Of a stretch of 64,000 nucleotides of DNA, positions 8,653-17,605 are shown piece by piece (positions within the stretch are counted from its first letter, which is position 1; every line of letters begins with the position of its first letter). The DNA lies in NCBI GenBank assembly GCA_018364635.1, contig JAGZLR010000008.1, positions 1 through 64,000 on the forward strand, given 5' to 3'. The notes under the pieces were generated by a model. It did not search any database. It saw only the letters and a program-made list of their open reading frames with translations, and was not told where the DNA came from. Both the position numbers and the translations under genes were made by a program. Source of the DNA: Clostridiales bacterium. GTDB lineage: Bacteria > Bacillota > Clostridia > Lachnospirales > Anaerotignaceae.

Positions 8653-9501
8653 TCATAAATCTTTATTTAAATATTGATATATCTCTCTTTTTGAAACTCC
8701 ACGGTCTTTCGCGACCGCTTTCATCGCTTCCTTTTTGCTCATACCTTGTGAGAGATAAGTCTCCATATGGTCTTCAATTGTCACTGTTTGCCAAGAAGCA
8801 ATTTCTTCATTTCTAAGAACTTCCTTAGAGTAACCCTCAACAATCAAAACAAATTCTCCCTTTGGCGGATTTTCCTCCCAATATGATATCTGTTCCTTAA
8901 TACTGGAAATTTTAATTTCTTCATACTTTTTTGTCAACTCACGAACACAAGAAATACATCTCTCCCCGCCAAATATAGTATCAAATGTATCCAACGTCTC
9001 CATAAGCCGATGTGGAGCTTCATAAAAAATCATTGTTCTCGTTTCTTTTTCAAGAAAATGAAGTCGCTGGCTGCGTTCTTTTTTTTCAGCTGGCAAAAAG
9101 CCCTCAAATACAAATTGTCTAGAATCAAATCCTGAAAGTACTAATGCAGTCAATGCTGCATTTGCGCCTGGAGCAACCGTCACAGGAATCTGATTTTCGT
9201 GGCAAAGACGAACCATATCCTGCCCTGGATCTGAAATTCCAGGCATACCAGCATCAGAAACCAATACAATATTTTGTCCTTCCTTCAGTTTTTCTAAAAG
9301 AATTGGACCTTTCACCCCTTTATTGTGTTCATGATAACTAAAAAGAGGCTTCTGAATTTGAAAATGATTCAGAAGCTTTAACGTGTGTCTTGTGTCCTCT
9401 GCTGCAATTAAATCACAGGTTTTTAACAGATTCAGTACACGTAATGTAATATCATCCAAATTTCCGATTGGCGTGCTGCAAAGATATAACGTACCACTCA
9501 T
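8653..9501 (-). CDS. rsmI: 16S rRNA (cytidine(1402)-2'-O)-methyltransferase RsmI
   Basis: Uses SAM to 2'-O-methylate C1402 in the ribosomal decoding centre. The 282-residue protein has the tetrapyrrole-methylase-like fold signatures: STPIGNLDDITLRVL near the N-terminus, VSDAGMPGISDPG from residue 81, and APGANAALTALVLSG shortly after. The length is normal for the family. A GGAGA site precedes ATG 9501. It lies 15 nt after trmN6-like and 10 nt before the decarboxylase-like gene, inside the conserved ric/tmk cluster, so it is very likely co-transcribed with its neighbours. Confidence 0.95.
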   Translation of the reverse strand: MSGTLYLCSTPIGNLDDITLRVLNLLKTCDLIAAEDTRHTLKLLNHFQIQKPLFSYHEHNKGVKGPILLEKLKEGQNIVLVSDAGMPGISDPGQDMVRLCHENQIPVTVAPGANAALTALVLSGFDSRQFVFEGFLPAEKKERSQRLHFLEKETRTMIFYEAPHRLMETLDTFDTIFGGERCISCVRELTKKYEEIKISSIKEQISYWEENPPKGEFVLIVEGYSKEVLRNEEIASWQTVTIEDHMETYLSQGMSKKEAMKAVAKDRGVSKREIYQYLNKDL

Positions 9502-9516
9502 GTTCTGTCTCCAATA

Positions 9517-10260
9517 TCAATCATAATATATTTTTAAAACTTCTTCTGTATAACTTCCATCTGTCTGATAAATGATCAGCGGAGGAAGCACCTTAACCAT
9601 TGGTCGACCGTTTTTCACTGCCTCCACTAAGACCATATTGGGCTCACGATCTATATATGGATGCACAAATCTTAATTTTTTTACTTCCAATCGATATTGC
9701 CTCATAGAAACAATAATGTCTATTAAGCGATGTGGGCGATGAATCATATAGATCCTACCACCTGGTTTCAAAAGCCTGGATGATGTTCTCACAATATCAT
9801 CCAGACTGCATAAAATTTCATGACGTGCAATGGCCTTTGGAGTATAATCATTTTTTAGACCTCCTCCATTATTCATATAAGGTGGATTTGTAGTAATCAC
9901 ATCAAACGAAGATAGATCAAAAATTTGATCTGCCTTGCAAATATCCCCCTCCACAATATCTATTTTTTCTGCCAAGCCATTCATTTCTACACTACGCCTA
10001 GCCATATCCACACTCTCGGATTGAATCTCTAACCCTGTAAAGTGCTTTCCTTTTGTTTTTGCTTCCATCAATATCGGAATCACTCCTGTACCCGTTCCAA
10101 GATCCAATATCGTTTCTCCTTTTTTTGCAAAAGCAAAATCACTTAAAAGCACTGCATCTACACCAAAACAAAAGCGTTTGGGGTCCTGAATCAACAGATA
10201 CCCGTTACGATGAAGATCATCGATACGCTCATATTCATTCACTGTTATATCTTTCTTCAT
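9517..10260 (-). CDS. tRNA1(Val) (adenine(37)-N6)-methyltransferase family protein
   Basis: A 247-residue class I SAM methyltransferase of the YabB/TrmN6 type. The SAM-binding glycine motif DLGTGTG is at residues 53-59 and the N6-adenine catalytic motif TTNPPYMNNG at 123-132. In E. coli the family member modifies A37 of tRNA-Val; here the exact tRNA is inferred only from family. It is 2 nt from the ricT stop and 15 nt before rsmI, an arrangement shared with B. subtilis yaaT-yabA-yabB-rsmI except that no yabA or GIY-YIG gene intervenes here. Confidence 0.9.
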   Translation of the reverse strand: MKKDITVNEYERIDDLHRNGYLLIQDPKRFCFGVDAVLLSDFAFAKKGETILDLGTGTGVIPILMEAKTKGKHFTGLEIQSESVDMARRSVEMNGLAEKIDIVEGDICKADQIFDLSSFDVITTNPPYMNNGGGLKNDYTPKAIARHEILCSLDDIVRTSSRLLKPGGRIYMIHRPHRLIDIIVSMRQYRLEVKKLRFVHPYIDREPNMVLVEAVKNGRPMVKVLPPLIIYQTDGSYTEEVLKIYYD

Positions 10261-10262
10261 TT

Positions 10263-11126
10263 TTAATCATCCAAACTTGTATCCAATCGTTCTTCTCTCG
10301 GCTTTCTTTTACTTTTTACTACCTTAATTTCATCCCCATGGTAGAAACCAATATTAGGCAGGTCATTTTCTTTTTTCCGTACTGCTGCTTTTACTATTTG
10401 CATCAAGACGTTGACAGAAAGAATCTCCCCAGTACCGTCAGGCGTACTGATAATATCTCCTATATTCGGTAGTTTTTTGTTGAGCTCTTCATAAACATCC
10501 TCTTCATACTTCAGGCAACACATCAACCGGCCACAAATACCAGATATTTTTGTAGGATTCAAAGATAAGTTTTGCTCTTTCGCCATCTTAATTGATACAG
10601 GCTGAAAGTCCCCTAAAAATGTTGCACAACAAAGAGTCCGGCCACAAATTCCAATACCATTAAGCATTTTGGCCTCATCCCTTACACCAATCTGACGCAA
10701 TTCAATCCTTGTACGAAATACGCTAGCTAACTCTTTCACCAACTCCCTGAAATCTACCCTGCCATCTGAAGTAAAATAAAAAATCAATTTGTTATGATCA
10801 AATGTTATTTCTGCATCTACCAATTTCATATCTAATTTATGGTTTAATATTTTCTCACTACAAATCTGAAATGCTTCCTTTTCTTTCCTTCTATTTTCCT
10901 CATCTTCCTTTGCATCTTCCTCTGTAGCAACACGAATCACCTTTTTTAATGGTGGAACGATCTGATCATCCTGAACCATAGCATTTCCACGGACGACTGT
11001 ACCATACTCCACCCCTCTAGCAGTTTCCACAATCACATGATCTCCTGCTTCTATTTTCAAACCAGCTGGATCAAAGTAATACACCTTACCAGCCTTCTTA
11101 AATCGAATTCCTATTACCTCTATCAT
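10263..11126 (-). CDS. ricT: regulatory iron-sulfur complex subunit RicT (PSP1 domain)
   Basis: A YaaT/PSP1-domain protein, 287 residues. In B. subtilis RicT works with RicA and RicF in a cytosolic Fe-S complex that promotes maturation of certain mRNAs by RNase Y and affects sporulation and competence. Eight cysteines cluster in ICGRTLCC and ICGRLMCCLKY, about 35 residues apart, the family Fe-S signature. The frame could open at 11150, but AAGGAGA lies 7 nt before ATG 11126, which gives MIEVIGIRF. RicA and RicF homologues are not next to it in this window. Confidence 0.93.
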   Translation of the reverse strand: MIEVIGIRFKKAGKVYYFDPAGLKIEAGDHVIVETARGVEYGTVVRGNAMVQDDQIVPPLKKVIRVATEEDAKEDEENRRKEKEAFQICSEKILNHKLDMKLVDAEITFDHNKLIFYFTSDGRVDFRELVKELASVFRTRIELRQIGVRDEAKMLNGIGICGRTLCCATFLGDFQPVSIKMAKEQNLSLNPTKISGICGRLMCCLKYEEDVYEELNKKLPNIGDIISTPDGTGEILSVNVLMQIVKAAVRKKENDLPNIGFYHGDEIKVVKSKRKPREERLDTSLDD

Positions 11127-11440
11127 AAAAGTCTCCTTAATCCTAAACAAGTTTATAAATTATTTTTATTTTACCACGTACCTCTCCTTTTGTAAATGAA
11201 CCAATCCTTTCCTCATGACTTTACATCTCAGATATTCAATATTTGTTTATAAGCAATCATTGTTTTATGATATAATAGATTTAAGCAAAGAAATCACTCC
11301 TGTATGGATTGAGGGATGAAGTCTTACACTTATATCTAACATCGAAATTTTTTGCCATAATATCCCTGCCCAAAAACGTAATTGAATAAAGAGAGGACTG
11401 ATCCTGCATAAAAAATTTAAACTGGAAAGGATTTACAATT
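11127..11440 (+). other. intergenic region with promoter and unexplained ~160-nt leader
   Basis: Holds a putative rightward promoter: TTGTTT (11243-11248), 17 nt, TATGAT (11266-11271), overlapping TATAAT (11271-11276). Between it and the gene at 11441 lie about 160 nt with no credible reading frame. AGGGAT (11312-11317) and ATCCCT (11362-11367) could pair. I recognise no riboswitch or ncRNA consensus, but the length leaves room for a structured leader. Confidence 0.4.
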
Positions 11441-11770
11441 TTGAGTGGAATTCTAGGAATTCTTTATGTAGTCACAAGATACTTTATGGGAGCACTTTAT
11501 ACACCTGAGTGGGCTGCTCGCAATATTTTTTGGATGATTACTCCAGTCATTTTATTTCCCACTTTATTTCATAAAACTAAATTTTCTGTCTCTGCACTAA
11601 CAGGGTATTTGCTGGGCCTTTTGGCAGGTGAAATTTTTGGTGGCTTCGCAAGCGATGTTCCACCACAATATTCTCATTTTGGCTGGTGTATCCTTCTTGT
11701 TGTCTTCGCCATTTCATGTATTGCCGGTGGATTGTATCAAAAACACCAAACACCTCATGACAAAGAATAG
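11441..11770 (+). CDS. small hypothetical polytopic membrane protein
   Basis: A 109-residue protein I do not recognise. It starts with TTG 11441; GAAAGG lies about 9 nt upstream. Three hydrophobic segments are seen: about residues 3-18, a middle segment about 28-65 containing a Gly-rich helix (ALTGYLLGLLAGEIFGGF), and 80-98. The conserved-looking acidic and glycine residues inside helices (LLAGEIFGG) suggest a small integral membrane protein, not a signal peptide fusion. It is alone on the plus strand, wedged between the ricT unit and holB, with its own promoter and a shared palindromic terminator. Confidence 0.7.
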   Translation: MSGILGILYVVTRYFMGALYTPEWAARNIFWMITPVILFPTLFHKTKFSVSALTGYLLGLLAGEIFGGFASDVPPQYSHFGWCILLVVFAISCIAGGLYQKHQTPHDKE

Positions 11771-11827
11771 ATCATACAATCCCCTTCCATAGTTTGAATT
11801 CATCCTTTAAAAATTTAAATCATAGCA

Positions 11828-11854
11828 AAACGACGCAGATAATCTGCGTCGTTT
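11828..11854. terminator. bidirectional terminator between the 11441 gene and holB
   Basis: A perfect 13-bp palindrome with a single central base: AAACGACGCAGAT / ATCTGCGTCGTTT. It lies between convergent genes, 3 nt after the holB stop on the minus strand. Confidence 0.85.
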
Positions 11855-11856
11855 AT

Positions 11857-12840
11857 TCACTCCCTTAAATGCATCAGCAAAAGTTCCATTGATAAAATAA
11901 AATTCCCATTTTGTTCTATCTGCCTTTTTGCTCTCCAAATATCTTCTATTTTTTTTATCAGACTGCTCTCACTCTCTTCTCGAGACTGACGACGCAGTTC
12001 ATTTTCCTGGTCTTTCTCAATCAAAAAATTACTACCTTTTAGCAATTTCATTACTAGTAAATCTCTGTACCACATCAACATGATATCAAAAAAAACAGGT
12101 TTTTCTTTATATTTCTCGAATTCCTTTGCCCAGCTCATCACTGTAATCCGATCAGCAGAATGTATTTTTGACAGATATCCCAGTATCTCCAATCGCATCG
12201 CAGTAAACTCTTCTGACGATGCCGTCTCCAAGGCTCTGCCAATGTTTCCTTGCGCATATTCTGCATAAATAGCTGCTTCTTGTTGTGATAACCCATGTTT
12301 AGAAATCAAATATTCTTTTACCATCTCCGTGGGCAAAGGACGCAGCTTAAATTCTATACATCGGGATAAAATTGTTGGAAGAAACTTCTCTCTATTTTGT
12401 GCCAGAAGAATAATTACAGCATAAGAAGGCGGCTCTTCCAACGTCTTGAGTAAAGCATTTTGGGCAGCAAGATTCATCGTATCAGCATCATGAATAAAAT
12501 AAATTTTTTTCTTGTACTTATACGGACGGATATCGATTGTCTCAAGGACCTGCTCTCGAATAACATCTACAGGAAATATTTTTTTTCCACCACTAGTTAC
12601 ATGAATAACATCTGGATTGTTTCCAGAGTTAAAGGTACGGCAAGAAGTACATTCTTCACAAGACACACCATCTGTTTTCTCACATAGGATTGCTTTTGCA
12701 AAGGCACTGCTAACCAACTTTTTCCCCATGCCCTTTTCTCCACAGAAAAGATAGGCATGATGAATTTTTCCATTTTTCACAGCACTTTTTAAATTATGGA
12801 GTATTTGGTCATTTCCTTTAATATCGTAAAAATTATACAT
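11857..12840 (-). CDS. holB: DNA polymerase III clamp-loader subunit delta'
   Basis: AAA+ family clamp-loader subunit, 327 residues. The degenerate P-loop GEKGMGKK lies at residues 34-41, and a zinc module follows with Cys53, Cys61, Cys64 and Cys67 (CEECTSC), as in delta' and tau/gamma. The helical C-terminal half matches the clamp-loader collar domain. A GAGGCG site precedes ATG 12840. The gene overlaps the end of tmk by 8 bp, a coupling typical of the tmk-holB cluster. A palindromic terminator follows, so holB ends this unit and ricT begins another. Confidence 0.93.
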   Translation of the reverse strand: MYNFYDIKGNDQILHNLKSAVKNGKIHHAYLFCGEKGMGKKLVSSAFAKAILCEKTDGVSCEECTSCRTFNSGNNPDVIHVTSGGKKIFPVDVIREQVLETIDIRPYKYKKKIYFIHDADTMNLAAQNALLKTLEEPPSYAVIILLAQNREKFLPTILSRCIEFKLRPLPTEMVKEYLISKHGLSQQEAAIYAEYAQGNIGRALETASSEEFTAMRLEILGYLSKIHSADRITVMSWAKEFEKYKEKPVFFDIMLMWYRDLLVMKLLKGSNFLIEKDQENELRRQSREESESSLIKKIEDIWRAKRQIEQNGNFILSMELLLMHLRE

Positions 12841-13471
12841 CTTTGCGCCTCTTTGCCAATAGCTGATCTATTTCTGCAACAACTGCCTGATGCACCTCAC
12901 CAATAGATCGGTCTGCATCAATCTTTTTGATCCGTTCAGGATATTCCTCTGCTAATTTTTGATACCCATCATATACCCTTTGATGGAACATTGCAGACTC
13001 TCGCTCCATACGGTCTAATTCCTGCATATTCTTTTTCCGTCCAATACCTACCTCAGGGCTTAGATCAAAATATAAAGTCAGTTCAGGCTGCAACCTATTA
13101 AGAGCAGTTTCGTTGATCTGTTGAATAAAGTTTACTCCCAATTTTCTTGCGAAACCTTGATATACAAAACTAGAATCTATAAATCGGTCACAGATTACAA
13201 CCTTTCCATCTTTCAGCGCCGGTATAATTTTCTCTGCCACATGTTGCGCTCTCGCAGCAGCATAGAGAAGGGCTTCTGTCTCATTGGTCATAGCTGTATT
13301 GGATGAATCCAAAATCAAATCTCTTATTTTTTCTCCAATTTGGGTTCCTCCAGGTTCACGCGTCAAGACAACAGAATATCCTTTTTGGGAAAGATATTCT
13401 GTTAAAAGCTTAATCTGCGTACTCTTGCCTGCGCCATCTGTACCCTCAGCTGTGATAAAAATTCCCTTCAT
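12833..13471 (-). CDS. tmk: thymidylate kinase
   Basis: Phosphorylates dTMP to dTDP with ATP. The 212-residue protein has the P-loop EGTDGAGKST (9-18), the base/phosphate-binding TREPGGTQIGEKIRD, and ICDRFIDSS near residue 93, in normal order and spacing. AAGGAG lies 9 nt before ATG 13471. It overlaps holB by 8 bp, so the two are probably translationally coupled. The upstream neighbour is a spore gene 61 nt away. Confidence 0.96.
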   Translation of the reverse strand: MKGIFITAEGTDGAGKSTQIKLLTEYLSQKGYSVVLTREPGGTQIGEKIRDLILDSSNTAMTNETEALLYAAARAQHVAEKIIPALKDGKVVICDRFIDSSFVYQGFARKLGVNFIQQINETALNRLQPELTLYFDLSPEVGIGRKKNMQELDRMERESAMFHQRVYDGYQKLAEEYPERIKKIDADRSIGEVHQAVVAEIDQLLAKRRKDV

Positions 13472-13532
13472 TGCCTACAACTCCTTCAATCAATTCTTCT
13501 GTATATTATAAACCATTGTCTTGTTTTTGTCA

Positions 13533-15110
13533 TTAAACGGCTTCTGGAATTTCTCGTACAATAAGAAGTTTTTGTCCAGGATAAATTAAATTTGGATTGT
13601 CTATCTCATTGAATTTTAAAATATTATCTACCGTCGTACGATAACGTTTTGCAATATTCCACAGACTATCCCCTTTTTGTGCCACATATATCACAATACT
13701 TGCAATTTTTTTCAGTTCAGGGTCCTTACCTTCTTCAAATATCACTTGACTAATAACTTCTTCTTTTTGGTTATCCACTACATAGACCATATATCCCATA
13801 GTGACAACAATTTCAACTTCACGGTCAGAAAGCATACTAAAAGAAATACCTTCTATTCCTGCACTGACCTCCGCCTGCATCCCCTCTTTCACGCCACGGA
13901 CCTCTATGGTCTGTTCAAACGGCACAGCAACTGGCACAACGCTAACCGGAGCATCATCACTGCCTGCGATATACATAATTTCCAAATTTACAACGCCCTC
14001 TGCAGTAACAATATCATCCTTCACTGTTACCTCTTCCAGCTGTGCACTGCCAAACACTTTTTCCACGCGGAGTATCTCTGGATACTTTCCGTCAATGAGA
14101 AATGATTCTTTCAAGACACCTTTCGCATCATTTCGTCCCACCATTTCTGGAAAAGAGATTTCCTCTGTATTGATCTCTATATTCCCTGTAGTTGTATACA
14201 TATCCTGAGCAAATACCTTCTGAGCTTCCTCTATAATTTTCATATCCACCGATATACTGGCCTCTACTTCAAGCAAATGATCTGTACCATCATCATCCGC
14301 CATAGCGCGAACCTGAAATTGGTCAATCCTTAACTTTGCTAAAGCAATCGCTTCCTCTGTCGCTTCCTTGGCCTCCACAAATCCATGAAATGGTATTTCA
14401 TTTTCTACCGTTTCAATGATACTTGTGTCATCTATGCCGGAATAGATTGTAGAAACATTTAAAATACCTTTAATCAGCACCTTACCATCTGCAGGCCGAA
14501 TCTCTTCTTCTGATATAAATACTTCTGTATCCAATATCTCATCAATTTCTGGATATTGTGAAGGAAGATTTACTTCCTCCTTCACGGCAAATCGGTCCTT
14601 AACACTTTCTCGGCAACTCATAGCGCAGAATCGATCTTTTTTTACCTGGAAAGCCTCGTCTCCTGCTACATCCCTAATAAAAGATAACCTTTTTTCGTTC
14701 CACGCCTCTGCAGTAACCATCAAAACTGCTTTTACACTTAATTTTCTATCGTTAATCACAGAATACTCTATATGTTCTGTTTTTATCTCCGCAGTTATTT
14801 CAGAACTTTTCCCAGCGGCATCCATAATAAGAAAGTCCTCAAATGGCAGTATACTAGTCATACTATTTACAGGTTTTTGGCAGTTTTTTCCTTGATAAAG
14901 AATATGTACCTCCATCCGACCTCTAAATGTAACTCTGCCATCGTTTGTTTTAATCTCGTCTGTAAATGGTCTTGCAGAAACACGTAATATAAAATCCATA
15001 TCTGGTTTCATATCTGGAACAATGATATCTCCTTCTGCCAAAACTTGGCTGGACTCCTTCTGACTCATACACTTGAGTATCATTTCATCTTTTATAATAT
15101 CTACGGGCAT
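13533..15110 (-). CDS. DUF3794 (SPOCS) and LysM protein, SipL-like spore morphogenesis factor
   Basis: A 525-residue protein with a C-terminal LysM domain (about 475-518, QKGDSLWNIAKRYRTTVDN) and upstream tandem beta-rich SPOCS/DUF3794-type repeats (for example GKVLIKGILNVSTIYSG and AEGVVNLEIMYIAGSDD). Clostridioides difficile SipL has SPOCS plus LysM and binds SpoIVA at the forespore surface during coat assembly; this is the closest match by architecture, so the same role is inferred. AGGAGG precedes ATG 15110. CATATATAC (15148-15156, minus strand) resembles a sigma-E -10 element, but I see no convincing -35. Alternative: another DUF3794-LysM protein of unknown role. Confidence 0.85.
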   Translation of the reverse strand: MPVDIIKDEMILKCMSQKESSQVLAEGDIIVPDMKPDMDFILRVSARPFTDEIKTNDGRVTFRGRMEVHILYQGKNCQKPVNSMTSILPFEDFLIMDAAGKSSEITAEIKTEHIEYSVINDRKLSVKAVLMVTAEAWNEKRLSFIRDVAGDEAFQVKKDRFCAMSCRESVKDRFAVKEEVNLPSQYPEIDEILDTEVFISEEEIRPADGKVLIKGILNVSTIYSGIDDTSIIETVENEIPFHGFVEAKEATEEAIALAKLRIDQFQVRAMADDDGTDHLLEVEASISVDMKIIEEAQKVFAQDMYTTTGNIEINTEEISFPEMVGRNDAKGVLKESFLIDGKYPEILRVEKVFGSAQLEEVTVKDDIVTAEGVVNLEIMYIAGSDDAPVSVVPVAVPFEQTIEVRGVKEGMQAEVSAGIEGISFSMLSDREVEIVVTMGYMVYVVDNQKEEVISQVIFEEGKDPELKKIASIVIYVAQKGDSLWNIAKRYRTTVDNILKFNEIDNPNLIYPGQKLLIVREIPEAV

Positions 15111-15190
15111 ATAAAAACCTCCTCATCCTTCTTCTCCGTCTGTAACAGTATATATGGAAGATTTGGTTTTTATGATGTAAAATTCCCTTT

Positions 15191-15703
15191 TCACTGGAAA
15201 AAAAGCTGAAATTTTTGCAACGGAAAAAATCTGCAATATACAGTACCTTCTACATCTTTTTCAAAAATACACCCAAAATTTCTGCTGTCCGTACTGTGGG
15301 CCCTGTTATCCCCCAAAACAAAAAGCTGTCCTTCGCCAACTTTGATCTCTAATTCACCTTCCGTTTCACCAGTCACATAATCCTCTATCAAACACTCATT
15401 ATTTACAAATACATTACCGTCATTAATCTTTACAATATCTCCTTCCATAGCAATCACTCGTTTCATCACTGGAAGATTAATCCCTTTTTCTGGCGCTGTA
15501 AACACAACAAAATCTCCTCTTTGATACCAATGTAGTTCTCCACAAATACGATTCATCAACACTCTATCATTGGCAGCAAAAGTATATAACATCGAATTTC
15601 CTTTTATTTTCACAGGCCAACAGACAAGATATAAAACCATCAACACAATAGCAGCTTCCAAAATAGCATCGGCCCATTCTTTCATTCTCTTTTTCATTTT
15701 CAT
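15191..15703 (-). CDS. lepB: signal peptidase I
   Basis: Membrane serine-lysine peptidase that removes signal peptides from secreted proteins. The 170-residue protein has one N-terminal membrane helix (about 13-30) followed by KGNSM with catalytic Ser37 and PVMKRVIAMEGD with catalytic Lys81. The C-terminal GDNRAHSTDSR box is also present. The short length is typical of Gram-positive type I enzymes. TTGGAGCGG precedes ATG 15703. It lies 80 nt upstream of the SipL-like gene, so a link to spore or envelope export is possible but unproven. Confidence 0.93.
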   Translation of the reverse strand: MKMKKRMKEWADAILEAAIVLMVLYLVCWPVKIKGNSMLYTFAANDRVLMNRICGELHWYQRGDFVVFTAPEKGINLPVMKRVIAMEGDIVKINDGNVFVNNECLIEDYVTGETEGELEIKVGEGQLFVLGDNRAHSTDSRNFGCIFEKDVEGTVYCRFFPLQKFQLFFQ

Positions 15704-15826
15704 TCCGCTCCAAATATCCTTTTTTCTTACAAGTATAAATACTTTTTAAAAAATGACAAGGCCTCTAAGAAATTCCAAAAGCAAAAACAGCATGCCATGT
15801 TTAGACACACTGTTTTTTGATGACTT

Positions 15827-17560
15827 TTAGATATGTTCAATAATATCGCAAATTGCCTGTTTTAATACCTCTACTTTGTCCTCTGCATCACTCATACTTA
15901 TTCCTTTCACACCAAAATAAATTTTTATCTTTGGCTCCGTTCCAGATGGACGTACACAAAGCCAAGACCCATCTGATAATGTATAGTGAAGAACATTAGA
16001 TACTGGCAGTTGGTCTTTTTCTGTTTCCCCAGTCAAGAGATTTTTAAACTCTTTTGTCTTATAATCTCGAGACCATTCTACTTTGATTCCTGCGAACTCT
16101 TTTGGCGTATGATCCCTCATGTATGTCATAATTGACTGAATTTTTTGACTACCCTCAATTCCCTTCATTGTTATAGACTGGATACCTTCCTTATAGTAGC
16201 CATACTTTTCATATAACTGTTCCAAATACTCATAAAGGGTGATGCCTTTACTTTTGCATACAGCCGCCAATTCACAAATCAGCATAGTAGCGACAACAGA
16301 ATCTTTATCTCTAGCATAGGTTCCAGCCAGACAGCCATAACTTTCCTCAAAGCCAAAAACATAAGTATAATTTCCGTTTTCTTCAAATTCCTTAATTTTT
16401 TCTCCAATATACTTAAACCCAGTTAAAACATCAAACACTTTTACACCATAGTCATTGGCAATTGGGCGAATCATTTCTGTTGTCACGATTGTCTTGACTA
16501 AAGCACCGTTTGCAGGCAACAATCCCTTTGCCTTTTTTTCTTTCAACACATAATCTGTCAGAAGAGAACCTGACATATTTCCTGTCAAAATAATATATTC
16601 CCCATCTCTATTTTTCACAACGACACCGACACGATCAGCATCAGGATCTGTCCCAACTACAATATCCGCATTCTTTTCCTTTGCTAATTTTAAGGCTAAA
16701 GTGAAAGCTTTTGGATCTTCTGGATTTGGGTAGGATACCGTTGTAAAATTCTTGTCTGGTTTTTCCTGTTCAGGAACAACAAATACATTTTTAAAGCCAA
16801 TCTCAGACAATACCCTTCTCACCGGTTTATTTCCTGTCCCATGAAGGGGCGTATATACAATAGTAAAATCATCTGCTACTTTCTTTACAATTTCACTGTG
16901 AAGAGACTGTTCTTTTACCTTTTCAATATACTTATCATCAAGTTCTTTTCCAATGGTAATGTACAGACCTTTTTCCACTGCTTCTTCTTTTTCCATTTTC
17001 TTAATAGCCGCAAAGTCAGTAATTTTATTTACTTCTGTAATAATCTCATTATCCCTTGGATATGGCACTTGTCCACCATCAGACCAATAGACTTTATAGC
17101 CATTATATTCTTTCGGATTATGACTGGCTGTAATAACAACTCCTGCTGCACAACCCAATTCCCTAACAGTAAAAGAAAGTTCTGGTGTTGGCCTCAATTC
17201 ATCAAACACATACGCCTTAATCCCATTCGCCGCCATAACTAGCCCTGTAGTTTCTGCAAACTCTGGAGACATATTTCTGGAATCGTAGGCAATTGCCACA
17301 CCCTTTTTAGCACAATCTTCCCCTTGAAGCAAAATATAGTTTGCAAGGCCCTGTGTTGCTTTCCCTACAGTATATATATTCATTCGATTTGTTCCAGCAC
17401 CGATAATCCCTCGCAGTCCACCTGTGCCAAATTCCAAATCTTTATAAAAACGTTCCTCAATTTCTTTCTGGTTGTCTGAAATCGCCTTTAACTCTTCTTT
17501 TGTTGCTTCGTCAAAAAGTTGATTGTTCACCCATGACTCATATCTGCTTTGGTAATCCAT
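15827..17560 (-). CDS. pgcA: alpha-phosphoglucomutase / phosphomannomutase
   Basis: Interconverts glucose 1- and 6-phosphate (possibly mannose phosphates), linking glycolysis to cell-wall sugar and glycan synthesis. Four family loops are visible in the 577-residue protein: the phosphoserine loop TASHNPKEYNGYKVY (Ser146), the metal loop GTDPDADRVGV (about 302), the sugar loop GFEESYG, and the phosphate loop RPSGTEPKIKIYF near the C-terminus. The frame extends back to 17581, but AGGAGG is 8 nt before ATG 17560, which I take as the start. A weak CAG...CTG hairpin with a T run (15788-15817) may terminate it. Confidence 0.94.
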   Translation of the reverse strand: MDYQSRYESWVNNQLFDEATKEELKAISDNQKEIEERFYKDLEFGTGGLRGIIGAGTNRMNIYTVGKATQGLANYILLQGEDCAKKGVAIAYDSRNMSPEFAETTGLVMAANGIKAYVFDELRPTPELSFTVRELGCAAGVVITASHNPKEYNGYKVYWSDGGQVPYPRDNEIITEVNKITDFAAIKKMEKEEAVEKGLYITIGKELDDKYIEKVKEQSLHSEIVKKVADDFTIVYTPLHGTGNKPVRRVLSEIGFKNVFVVPEQEKPDKNFTTVSYPNPEDPKAFTLALKLAKEKNADIVVGTDPDADRVGVVVKNRDGEYIILTGNMSGSLLTDYVLKEKKAKGLLPANGALVKTIVTTEMIRPIANDYGVKVFDVLTGFKYIGEKIKEFEENGNYTYVFGFEESYGCLAGTYARDKDSVVATMLICELAAVCKSKGITLYEYLEQLYEKYGYYKEGIQSITMKGIEGSQKIQSIMTYMRDHTPKEFAGIKVEWSRDYKTKEFKNLLTGETEKDQLPVSNVLHYTLSDGSWLCVRPSGTEPKIKIYFGVKGISMSDAEDKVEVLKQAICDIIEHI

Positions 17561-17605
17561 TTTCTTTTCCTCCTGTTTCATTATCCCAGCAAAATTATAT
17601 CTTTG

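Noticed and set aside
10053..10472. 139-codon frame antisense to trmN6-like and ricT
   Set aside because: Spans two well-supported genes on the other strand, with no start signal.
11281..11440. 6S RNA or riboswitch in the 11.3 kb leader
   Set aside because: I tried to pair the ends and to match known riboswitch cores by eye and found no convincing fit.
13677..14208. Long antisense frames within the SipL-like gene
   Set aside because: Plus-strand frames of 135-142 codons lie wholly inside a well-supported coding gene, have no ribosome sites, and show low-complexity composition.
16841..17242. 133-codon frame antisense to pgcA
   Set aside because: Shadow of a conserved enzyme; no ribosome site and unusual composition.
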